A DNA stretch of 64,000 nucleotides, taken from the NCBI GenBank assembly GCA_002104985.1, contig MCGO01000009.1, positions 186,001 through 250,000 of the forward strand. The letters run 5' to 3'. Below are positions 1 through 9,275 of the stretch, one piece after another. This stretch comes from Rhizoclosmatium globosum. Lineage: Eukaryota > Chytridiomycota > Chytridiomycetes > Chytridiales > Chytriomycetaceae. Numbering within the stretch: the stretch's first letter is position 1; each line of letters starts with the position of its first letter. The position numbers and the translations under genes were made by a program. The notes beneath the pieces are model-generated. The model was not told the DNA's origin. It saw only the letters and a program-made list of their open reading frames with translations, and made no database searches.

Positions 1-175
1 TTGTGACGGATATGATCCTATTAAACATTGATGATTTTGAGTGAGTGTCTCACTTCGATGATTCAAAAAGTTTCATGTCGATCCGAGTATTTTGTAAGCA
101 CTTACATTAGCTGTCATCTGCTTGCTGGATGGATTGATTGAGCTAAGTCGATGCAATTTAACTTCCAATTCCATT

Positions 176-660
176 AACCAATTAACAACCCTATATTTAC
201 GAGGGAGTTTTCACCTGCCTTCCTGGTTGGGTGGGGAAATTGAACCCAATTAAAACCCAATGAACTTTACGTTTCTGTGTCATGGCACCAAATTTAATGC
301 AGATTGTTGTTCTTGCTGTTTCGTAAAGCCATCGTTATCTTGGCAGACTCTCCAAATCCAATTTACAACCCCTTACATCTTCGGTCCCATCTTTTTCGCG
401 CCACCTGAAAGATCAAAAAGGTGGGGCTAATGAAAATGTCTCCCAACTAGTCATTTCTGGCCCCCCATTCTTGGCTCGGCGAGCTCTGGAAAGCTAACTC
501 CGTTTGGGTGGACGCTGGTAGTCCAATTTACAACCCTACTTTTTCCCATTTAAATTGCAGGGAGATATATCCAACGCCACCTGCTTTCCTTCAAATAGGT
601 CAGGTGGGGGATCTGTCCAAAATTGTCTTCCAACCAATTAACTCCTGGCCCCAATGAACT
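176..660. repeat. Degenerate tandem repeat array upstream of the lectin-like gene
   Basis: Three diverged units begin near 176, 357 and 521. Each opens with CCAATTTACAACCC (or CCAATTAACAACCC), contains a CACCTG...CAGGTGGGG-type imperfect inverted core, and closes with a TCTCCCAAC / CTTCCAACCAATT block, in two units followed by GGCCCC. Units 1 and 3 run on into AATGAACTT and then a short hydrophobic-coding stretch, so the repeated unit seems to include the 5' end of the downstream gene. A further copy lies at 35310-35420. Seen directly by eye alignment; unit limits are approximate. Confidence 0.6.
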
Positions 661-1384
661 TAAGCCTATTCAGATTCTTGTCCTCGCTGCTTTGGCTGTG
701 CTCGTCAATGCGGTTGCCATCCACAACCTGAATCTGTCAAGGAGGTTCCAGCACAACGAGATGATGCCAGAGACAACCAAAAAGGGATTGTCATAATCAA
801 GTCAATGGAACAACTCAACGAAGTTCTCGCTGGTCGTACATTCACTCTACCAAATGGCTTGGTAAAGTTAATGAGACGATCCACATCGAACTCAAACCAG
901 CGGCATCGAAAAACCAAACTGGTTTGCTGAATATGGCCACAATTAATAACAATAACAACTTCGCGACTGGTCCGAGAACAGATGTTTATTTCGAGGTCAA
1001 AACTTATGGGATGGTCAATTCATGTTTGCCTCCAATGACATGGTCGGATGGGGGACAATCTTTCAAATGCAAGTAAGAAGTGACTACCTGGCCATGACGA
1101 AGATATTTTTGATGCGACAACCGCGCGCACAGCTGGAGCATTTGGACTGTGCAAAGGGATCTGGGACGTCGGATTCACATTTAAGTTACCAAAACGACGG
1201 GAATTTGTGCTATTATCACGAGAACTCTCCAAACCCTGGATGGTGTTCAAACACGTACGGCCGAGGTGACATGAATATGATGTGCATCGATGCCAATGAC
1301 GGAAGGCTGCTGATGGGATACTTGTTTGTCACACCTTTTGGATCTGGATTTCTGTCCTGGACAACCAAATGGACGAATTACTAG
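652..1384 (+). pseudogene. Secreted bulb-lectin-like protein, frame-broken
   Basis: A signal-peptide-like stretch (PIQILVLAALAVLVNAVA) is read at about 670-720, but in a different frame from the nearest ATG (652). The best-conserved part is an open frame ending at the TAG at 1382-1384. It holds GQFMFASND...MQVRSDYLAM and later SYQNDGNLCYY...WCSNTYGRG, which resemble the L-x-Y-x-x-x-Q-x-D-G-N-L repeats of bulb-type (mannose-binding) lectins. The two parts lie in different frames with at least one more slip between them, so this is either a frameshift-damaged gene or a pseudogene. The lectin assignment is inference from motif resemblance. Confidence 0.4.
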
Positions 1385-1539
1385 ATTGATGGATAAGGTT
1401 TTGGCTTCCTTTCTTCTTTCCTCCTTCTCCATCAAATAAATTTGATCATTCTATTTTCAAAAATGCTCCAGTTCCTTCGCGGCAAAGAGCAAGTCGGTGG
1501 CGGGTCACCATTCCTCCGAAGGTAGGAAGCACGGACTGG

Positions 1540-3496
1540 ATGGCAGGCAGCAACGAGCGATACTACGGGCTAGAGAATGTGAGGCTGTTCTATGGACTAA
1601 CAACGAACCATTTATCGTGTGTCGTACTAGTTTGGCAACACGTGCTACTGCAACTCGGTGCTCCAGGCGCTCTACTTCTGCAAACCATTTCGGTCGTGTG
1701 TCCTCGGCTATTCGTACCCGGTTTCGTCCGCCGCCCTCGCCGCCTCGGATGCCGCGACTGGTCTTCCGCCGCTGTCACTTCCGCTTCAAACTCCGATTCA
1801 AACTCCGATTCAAAGTTCAAGTTCAACTTCGTCCGCCGCGCTTCCCTTTGGCCTTCTGCTCGACTCGCTTGCCCAGGAGAAGTCCGACGAGACGCTGCTG
1901 ACCACGCTCAGGGACTTGTTCGCTGCGATTGCATCCGCAAAGAAGAAGTCTGGTGTCGTGAAGCCGGTCAACTTTGTGTCGCGTCTCAAGAAGGAGAATG
2001 AGTTGTTCCAGGGCGTCACGCAGCAGGATGCTCAGGAGTTTCTGAACTTCCTGCTTAATGCTATTGCTGAGATTCTTATTCGGCACAAGAAGGAGATGGC
2101 GGATAAATTGGCTCTGTTGGGGTCATTCCGAAAGAGGATACAAAGGGGGTGGAGGCCTCGTCAAACAAGAATACAAAGGCTATGGCTCCTGCGACTTGGA
2201 TCCATTCTCTCTTTGAAGGGCTCTTGTCAAACGAAACTAAATGTCTGACCTGTGAAACTACTACCACTCGTACTGAACCCTTCCTGGACTTGTCCATCGA
2301 TATTTCTCAGCATTCTTCAATCTCTACCTGTCTAAGGAACTTTTCTGTTTCTGGTACGAGTGGTCAACGAGTGAAGCTATGACTTGTGAATGAGCGAGGA
2401 ACGAGAAAAGGAATATTGGCAGCTTGAAATTGAATGACGAGTGTCCAGAAGGACGGAGGTCAGAGAGTGTGTTGAAAGGGGAAATAAGCTCGTCAAAGGA
2501 GAATATAGTGGAGCGAACGTTTGCGTTCACTTTGGAATGTTGTGGGATGTATTGCAGCTCGTTGCCATTCCAACAAGATTCAGTGAACAACCCATGACTA
2601 ATAAGATAACACAGAAACACTCTGCGCAAAAGATAAATTCTACTGTGATACCTGCAAATCCTTGCAAGAAGCTGAAAAGCGAATGAAAATATTCCGACTC
2701 CCCAACGTCCTCGTTGTGCATCTCAAGAGATTCAAATACCAAGAAAACCTGCAACGCTTTATTAAACTAAATTACCGTGTTGCGTTCCCGATGGAGTTGA
2801 AACTGTTCAACACTGTATGTTCTATCTGTTGGACATTGCCTTCAATCTAAAACCATTTCAACCAGTCTGACGATACCGAAGACCCAGACCGTCTATACAC
2901 ACTCTCATCCATCATCATCCACCTCGGAATCGGTCCACACCAGGCCATTACATAGCCCTCGTCAAATCCGGAGACCACTGGATCGCGTTCGACGATGAAA
3001 CCGTTGAGAAAGTAGAAGAAGCCGAGATTCTACGATACTTTGGAGACGTGAATCAGCCAGGCACTGGATACATGTTTGTGTATGAGCGTGTTGGATGGAC
3101 TGGCGAGGAAGTTGTTGAAGCGTTGAAAGTTGGGGGAGGGAATACTGTCGGACTGGGAGTGGAACTACAGGGAGTGATGGGGATGAAGGGTTGGGGAGTG
3201 GAGACATTGAAGCTGGGAAGGAGAATAACTCAAAGAGTGGCAGTGGGAATGGGAGTGTTGCTGCAGAAAAGAGTTCGGGTGGAGGGTTGTTTAAGTTCAA
3301 GAGACCATCGACGGCTGGTATACCTGCTGATGTTGTGGTGAATCCTGGTGTTGGGGAGAGGAAGAGTAGCGAGAATGTGAGGGGTGCTGGTGGTGTGGGT
3401 GCTGAACAAACTGCATCGACAGACAGTTCTGCCAATCCTACTACAACAGAAACTGCTAATGCAGGTGGATTAGGATCGTGGTGGAAAAGAAAGTAA
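1540..3496 (+). CDS. Ubiquitin carboxyl-terminal hydrolase, USP12/USP46 (yeast Ubp9/Ubp13) type
   Basis: Cysteine deubiquitinase of the USP/C19 family. The start ATG at 1540 gives [13 protein letters not shown], then an intron at 1579-1630 joins in phase to [17 protein letters not shown], the Cys box. [13 protein letters not shown] follows, then two zinc-binding CxxC pairs (CLTCET and CDTCKS), HLKRFKY, and the His box [12 protein letters not shown] with FDDETVEKV. Further introns are 2354-2614 (long, 261 nt) and 2815-2865. A low-complexity Ser/Gly tail ends in GSWWKRK. In USP12/46 the CxxC pairs form a zinc site and activity depends on WD-repeat partners (family knowledge). Two one-base slips, in G runs near 2118-2121 and 2943-2944, break the frame; each is cured by one extra G. 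A third slip lies near 3150-3190, before the tail. Confidence 0.88.
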
Positions 3497-3552
3497 ATAT
3501 GTGTCTATAACTTGAATATCTTCCTCAACCTTTGTACATCAACACGGTGAAG

Positions 3553-5102
3553 ATGCATCGATTTCACGGAATCAGCATCAGAACCCTTGTACCATCCATG
3601 AAGTACTCTTTCACTTCTCAGTGTTGTTCTTTCTCAAATGTCCTGTCTGAAAAGATGAGCAAAAGGGAGAGAGAAGAAGAGTCCCCAAAACCATCACGCA
3701 AGACCAAGTCGCAGCGCAAGTCCTCAGCACTTGAATCAAGCGAATTCAAAGAAGAAGCCTCTTTCGTAATCGACGAATCAACAGGCCTTCGCAGAGTTGA
3801 ACCGTATTGGCACACGTATCGAATCAACGCAAAAGGACGCTGGTTCAATCGCACTTTGTTGAACGTGTTTAAAGAAGAATTCAAAGATCAGAACGAAGAC
3901 TATTACGTAAGTGTTTAGCTGGTTGGTAAACTTCGGAGACTGACTCCCCTTCTATTCGACAAAGACCCGCGCTATACTCAAAGGAAAGATCAGCGTAAAC
4001 AACGAATCAAAGGATATCAACTATATCATCAAATCAAACGATGTCGTGTCGCATTCTGTCCATCGACATGAACCGCCTGTCACATCTCAACCAATTCGCT
4101 TCGTGTTCAAGAGCGACGACCTGCTCGTGGTAGACAAACCTGGAAGTATTCCGGTAGACTCATTTCTTTGACTTTGTTCAGCTTCCTGTTTACTTTGGGA
4201 GTTAGGTTCATCCAACTGGAAGGTACAACCACAACACGATCACAGGGATTCTCAAAAGCAAGGAGTACGGATTCGGCAACTTATACCGTGAGAGACTATT
4301 TGATGCTTTGTTCGACATGTTTCGCTCACACTTGAAACTATACAGCCGTGAATCGCTTGGATCGTTTGACTTCCGGAATCCTCCTCCTTGCATTGACAAA
4401 AGAGAAAGCATCTCAACTCGCTACAGAACTCTCAGACAGAAACGTATCAAAGACATATTTAAGTCGCGTCCGAGGCAAATTCCCATCGTTAGTGTCCACT
4501 CTTTCCTTCGTTTCAATCTAAACACTGAAAAACAACAACAGAAAAGCCTCATGCTTCGAACCGATTCTAGTAGTTTCAAACAATCTCGGCGTCAATGTCG
4601 TATCTCCCGACGGAGCTCCCTGCGAAACTCACTTCAGCCTGATATCCTACAACGAAAAAACCAATACATCCGTTGTTCAATGTGAACCAAAAACAGGGAG
4701 AATGCATCAAATAAGAGTCCACCTTCAATTCCTGGGTACCCTATCGCCAACGACCCACTCTACGCGAATCCAGAGTTCTGGGGCGAGGACTTGGGGAAGG
4801 GTGGCGTGAAAGACAAAGAAGCAGTCTCAGAAAAGATAAAAGCAGCCAAAGTGAAAGGCGTTTCGATTGATGGCGAGGATATCGCAGATCATAGTATAAC
4901 GAAGGGTGGGATTCCCTCGTCTATTGCGGGAGTTACTTTGAATATGGATGAGTTTCCTTGTGCAAGGTGTGCGATAACGTTGCCGGATCCTACAAACAGT
5001 CAGTTGAGGATTTATTTGCATTCGTGGAAGTATTCGGGGGAGTCGGGGTGGGAGTATGAGACTCCAATGCCGGATTGGGCGGATCCAGATTTCGTGGAAT
5101 AA
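3553..5102 (+). CDS. RluA-family tRNA pseudouridine synthase, copy 1 (Pus9/Rib2-like)
   Basis: Isomerises uridine to pseudouridine, by family resemblance at tRNA position 32. Introns lie at 3907-3964, 4154-4205, 4288-4345 and 4488-4541. Visible in order: LRRVEPYWHTYRINAKGRWF, a short S4-like segment (GKISVNN), DDLLVVDKPGSIPVHPTGRY, the catalytic block VNRLDRLTSGILLLALTK with its Asp, then CEPKTGRMHQIRVHLQFLG. The last exon carries a long C-terminal extension with a CARC pair, ending WADPDFVE. Compared with copy 2 (36572-37926) it has an extra N-terminus with basic residues, hinting at mitochondrial import. A second in-frame ATG at 3655 would remove that extension. One G is missing in the run at 4734-4736, judged against copy 2. 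Confidence 0.85.
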
Positions 5103-5184
5103 ATTATACGATGGCGATAGACATTTATTGTTTGGGAGGGTATATTGTTATGTAGAAAAGAATAAAATGAACACCATTGGATTT

Positions 5185-6546
5185 TCAGGCAAAAGCTTCA
5201 CAAATTCGGCTGCAATAGTCTTTACCATCAAATTTGGGATTTTTACAGCCTTCGCGGGAACAGTGAGGAGTTGAGACAACACGTGTATTGGAGGATGTTG
5301 TTCTGGACGACTGAGGAGAAAGACGTGATCGAGATGACGGAGTTGCAGGCGGTGTAATCAAATCTGGCGTACTAGAAGAAGAAGGAGAGAGCACGGCTTT
5401 CAAGCCAGGAATACCATTGAAATCGGCAGTTGGTCTGAACTCCTCAATTGAACTTTCTGACCCAATGTAATGGAAGACTTCAAGAGGGTTTGGCACAAGC
5501 GCTTCAGAGTGCTCGTAACACTGGACAGTGATTGCAACGTCGTTTGTGGTGTTACGAAGTCTGTGGGTCTGATTATGGAAAGGTGTGATCCAAGTGACAT
5601 CCCCCTTTGTAAAGGTTTCGCGTGCAATTGGATCGCTGCAGCCATGGAATAAGGGGTCAAAGAGTTCAACGTCAATGGAGCCATGAAGTACTTTGATGAC
5701 GGCGTTGGCGAAGCCATGACAGTGAATGCTTGATTGTCTTCCCGCGGGCCAGATTTCCAAGACAACCTGACAACTCAATCAACTATACTTCTATAAATAT
5801 CGATCATATGTAACAAACCATTTGACCGGGAGCATATCCAGCAGATTCGTCAACCGGAACACGCAAGTAGCCTCTATTATTCGCCAACGGACCGCCTTCG
5901 CGCAACCCATGACGAATCTGCTCAATCAAATCTTCATTGAACCCCTCCAAATCACTAGTCGCGAGATCGTACAAAATTTGTAGATGCTTATACAAGGCTG
6001 AGACTTTGATAGAATTTCCCGTCAAGTTCTTGATTCTGAGGTCGTAATCAAAGTTCGGAACAGCTGCAGGAAGCAGATTATACGGTGTCTTGATCCCATC
6101 CATGTCTCGTGGTTCGATAGTGATGATGGAGTAGTCCTTGAGCGAGGTATCAAACACTGCAAGTGTGTTTGAGGACTTGGGTTCGGCCATACCAAACTTG
6201 ATGACGTTGCTGTGGAAGTCGACGCTCACCTGGCCAAGTTGAATCAAGAAATCTAAAATAATTAACATACCCAGTATTGCACGGAGGCGCCACTGCCAAG
6301 CAGCAAACGGCGTTGATCTGCCTTAACGGGTGAGACATCGGCCACAGATCCGAGCGTAAGTGCGTAAAACTCATTTTCTTTTGTGGTATCCAACCCGATC
6401 TGGAATGTGATAATAGGGACGGCGTTTTTTTTGGTGGTGTTGACTTTCTGGGTGGGAATACCAAAGATGCCGACGGAGCCTTTCATCTTTGTCTCGCTGG
6501 AGCTGAGAAATACGAATGTACTTCCAGTAGATACCTTCCTGTTCAT
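5185..6546 (-). CDS. Cupin protein resembling cysteine dioxygenase, with C-terminal Cys motif
   Basis: Three exons on the minus strand, with introns at 6229-6269 and 5767-5818. The C-terminal half is a cupin: LEIWPAGRQSSIHCHGF carries an H-x-H pair, GSIDVELFDP follows, and TPFHNQTHRLRN gives a third His. This pattern matches the three-His iron site of cysteine dioxygenases, which oxidise thiols to sulfinates. The first ~170 residues are a beta-rich region I do not recognise. After the cupin comes a Ser/Pro/Thr-rich linker and a final CSREGC...YCSRIC motif that could bind zinc. The fusion is unusual for the family. Substrate is unknown; cupin is well supported, thiol dioxygenase is inference. 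Confidence 0.68.
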
Positions 6547-6619
6547 GATATGTTTAGTATCACAATTGTCGTCGTGGAAATATCATTATTGGATTGGATT
6601 GAAGTGAGGTTGGGATGGC

Positions 6620-6865
6620 ATGGAAGGAAGGTTGGATATTGAGTGTAGACACAACTCACGGAATTTGCATTTGGAACGTTTTGGAAGTATTTCGAAAGAG
6701 GAAAAAATCGACGTTGGTGAAAAGGGGGCAGAGGAAAATCAGGGTTTGCTACAGCTGGTTCAAGTCCAACAAGCCCTCACCTCCCTCAATCAGCTATTTG
6801 CAAAACACTTCGACACAACAGGCACTTTATTCAGATTCAATATTCAAATAAAGCAAAGTCTTTGA
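6620..6865 (+). CDS. Small hypothetical protein (81 aa)
   Basis: An uninterrupted frame starts at an ATG 73 bp from the divergent cupin gene start and overlaps the 3' end of the receiver-like gene tail to tail by 29 bp. The C-terminal half looks amphipathic and helical (LLQLVQVQQALTSLNQLF). No family recognised. It may be a real small protein, the last exon of a larger one, or chance. Confidence 0.3.
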   Translation: MEGRLDIECRHNSRNLHLERFGSISKEEKIDVGEKGAEENQGLLQLVQVQQALTSLNQLFAKHFDTTGTLFRFNIQIKQSL

Positions 6866-7266
6866 CAACATTTTCATTGGCAGTGGCCTTTGCATTCAAT
6901 GTTGGGTAGCTGGACGAGAAGGTGGCGGCTGATCTCTCACCGCAGAACACCAGTGTTGGGAATACCAATTGTCGGTCTTGCATCGTGCGAATCAGGCGAG
7001 CTCCAGCATCAGTAACATGTTGTCCGTCCTCAATACGATGCATATCGGTTATAACTCGAATGTTGAGAGCAGAATCAGAGCGCAAAGAAGCTAGGAGTCT
7101 TAATGCCTAAGATTGATGAGTCCGCAATATCTTCAACTATTAAACTTACATCACTTGTGCTAACTGCCATGTGCACCTGAACTCCCGCTCTTTCCGCTGA
7201 TGCAGCAATATCTGCGTTGTTTGATGGATTGTCGTCTACAATTACAGCAACTCTGGTTGGAGGCAT
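6837..7266 (-). CDS. Receiver-like domain protein
   Basis: Two exons, with an intron at 7107-7149, give a protein of about 128 residues. The layout follows a CheY-type receiver fold: RVAVIVDDNPSNNADI (paired Asp after strand 1), HMAVSTSDALRLLASLRSD, RVITDMHRIEDG (the Asp in the position of the phospho-acceptor, followed by a DG), then LVFPTLVFCGERS. The Lys expected late in the fold is not obvious, so phosphorylation is uncertain. It is divergent from the SPRY-Trx-PARP gene; before the intervening transposon inserted, the two ATGs would have been only about 80 bp apart. Receiver assignment is inference from motif order. Confidence 0.55.
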
Positions 7267-7334
7267 TCTTTGTGAGTTTCTGTGTCTGACACTCGTGATG
7301 AAAAATTTCACAAAACAATCGCCCTCTCCATGGG

Positions 7335-7464
7335 AAAAATCTATATCCCACCCCCCCGTGGGGTACTTATTCCCCACCCCCCGTCTGGAATAAGAACCCT
7401 ACGGGGGGGTGGGATATAGATTTTGCGGCTTTATTCCACACGTACCCCAGTACTCAATCAGAAC
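7335..7464 (+). repeat. Left terminal inverted repeat with long hairpin
   Basis: Starts AAAAATCTATATCCCACC. Positions 7336-7424 form a self-complementary stem of nearly 40 nt a side around a loop CCACCCCCCGTCT. The rest of the repeat (TGCGGCTTTATTCCACACG to GAAC) is single copy within the arm and matches the right arm inverted. Confidence 0.85.
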
Positions 7465-7537
7465 TTTTGTGCAAACAGAACAAGAACTCAATTTTATTTG
7501 AAAACAATAACAAAAAGTGCTACAGTTGATCACCTCC

Positions 7538-8997
7538 TTACTTTTTCGTTGTTTTGGTCTTCTGGGGAGTTGATTCAAGGGATGACAAAGGTATTTCAGT
7601 GCGACGCTTCTTCAATGATTTCGTCTTTTTGGGCTCAAATGCGTTGACCTTACATTTTTTATCTGCAGGTCCAGCTGTCCTTGGATTTAGAGGCTCACGT
7701 ACATCTGCAGTGCAGTTGGATGGTTCGTTTTTGGTGAACTAACAATGTTGAAGATTTTCGTGAGACGTTCGACGTTGTAGCTTTCCAGCATGCGATATTT
7801 CCGAACATCTATATTTGTGTTGCGGCTGCAAAGCACAAGGTCAATGATAAACCTCCGAATCTGGCTTGGTGATGGAGGGATGGCATGTGGTTCAAGTTCA
7901 GCAGCAGCCAGAATTAGAACAAAGAGTGTAAATGGCCCACAACTTGTTCCGTCCTTCTGTTGCGGGTAATTCGTAATTGATTTAACTCTATTGCTACGTC
8001 AATATGTAGGACATATCATATGGACATTAACTTACGCAAATGTTTGCATTTTGAGTTGAAGAGGACATCCAAGGCTTGAAAGGATTAAGCCAATAGCCTT
8101 CAATAGGTTTGGCAATGGCACTCTCTTTCTTTTTGGTGTATTGGTGAATGCCCACATGGAATCCCCGTACACGATTTCTAAATCCTTCAACCGCACAACG
8201 CCAGCAGCCCAATGAGATTCTCGAAGATTAATTGGAAGAAGCAGAATTCCAGTTTCCCAATCGAAGCCATTGCTGATTCTTGACAGAAAGTTGCCTTTTG
8301 GCAAAGTGGAATTTGGAGCACTGTCAACGAGAGCCAGCGCCATTGAAATGTCCTAATAACAAGTAAATAAGATATTACATTAAGTTATACTCGTACATAC
8401 ATGAGAGTCAATGAAGGCTACTTTGGTGCTATTACCCGCACTTACAATACGCAACACCTCCTCATTTAAATCTGACGAGAACCAACCATTTCCCATACAA
8501 GTAAATAAAGATTCGATTAAGAAAGAATTCAAAGAAAGCTTGAGTGCCTTGAATGACATGGAGGCAACGTCAGGGCAAGGAGAGTTTTCCGATTCGGCTG
8601 TCAAGTAGTCGCAGAATCTGAAGCATTTCTGGCGAAGCAATTCAAGTCGGTCAAACGTGATACTTTGATTTACTTCAGCCTTGGAATAGACGTAACCGTC
8701 CACAACGGCATATTGATTCTTCCCTTTTTCCATTGAAAGCCGAATGGTTCGTGCCGTATTGCCTGGGAGTCTGAAATCTTTAGCAAGACCATTCTTGGCC
8801 ATTTTGGATCCCACTGGTAGACTGGCCAAAGTTGGGAAGTACCGGATGTTGTTAATGGATGAGGTTGACAGGTTGTTCACATTTGGAATACACGCATCCA
8901 TGAGTATGCCAACTGTCCACGAAGTTTCCGCAATATACGCGAATGTTTTCTCGTATTCAAGCTCCTCAGGGGAAGTCTCGAGTTGTATTGACGCCAT
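7538..8997 (-). CDS. Ulp1-like cysteine protease (peptidase family C48) inside the transposon
   Basis: SUMO/ubiquitin-like protease fold. Introns at 8353-8400 and 7988-8035 and a probable one at about 7670-7706. The N-terminal ~150 residues are not recognised. The catalytic domain then shows GNGWFSSDLNEEVLRIV (Ulp1-type opening), LLPINLRESHWAAGV with the His, VYGDSM with the Asp, and QQKDGTSCGPFTLFVL with the oxyanion Gln and nucleophilic Cys, so the triad is complete. A Lys-rich tail (KKTKSLKKRRTE) may be nuclear-directing. The final exon needs one extra A in a run of six (7655-7660). Ulp1-like genes are known passengers of plant Mutator-like elements. Its role here, in transposition or in the host, is unknown. 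Confidence 0.75.
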
Positions 8998-9137
8998 TCC
9001 TTGTGGTTTCTTTACAAAGAAAAAGAATATATAATCTCTGAATTCAGTAAACGACTAATGAAACCTAAGAACCGTTGTTTATTTCTATTACATTAAACGC
9101 GCATATAGTTTTGGTGAATTGGGATACTGGCAGTTAA

Positions 9138-9267
9138 GTTCTGATTGAGTACTGGGGTACGTGTGGAATAAAGCCGCAAAATCTATATCCCACCCCCCCG
9201 TGGGGTTCTTATTCCCCACCCCCCGTCTGGAATAAGAACCCCACGGGGGGGTGGGAAATAGATTTTT
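9138..9267 (-). repeat. Right terminal inverted repeat with long hairpin
   Basis: Mirror image of the left arm, ending TAGATTTTT. Its own hairpin spans about 9178-9266. The loop CCACCCCCCGTCT has the same + strand orientation as in the left arm although the stems are inverted. Confidence 0.85.
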
Positions 9268-9275
9268 CCCTCTCC

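Larger units (their letters stand above)
7333..9269. mobile_element. 1.9 kb TIR transposon carrying a Ulp1-like protease (MULE-like, no transposase seen)
   Basis: Long terminal inverted repeats of about 130 bp (7335-7464 and 9138-9267) are nearly perfect reverse complements. The same 13 bp CCCTCTCCATGGG lies outside both ends (7322-7334 and 9268-9280). Because it overlaps the palindromic GG/CC termini, the target duplication can be read as 7, 9, 11 or 13 bp; the 9 bp reading (CTCTCCATG) gives the limits shown and would suit Mutator-like elements. The only gene inside is a C48 protease; no transposase is visible, so the copy is probably non-autonomous. Superfamily placement is inference. Confidence 0.8.

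Noticed and set aside
705..917. Minus-strand frame opposite the lectin-like gene
   Set aside because: No family resemblance and the plus strand carries the signal-peptide-like and lectin-like motifs.
7336..7424. GC-rich hairpin as a transcription terminator
   Set aside because: It recurs at the far end of the element as part of the terminal inverted repeat, so transposon structure explains it better.
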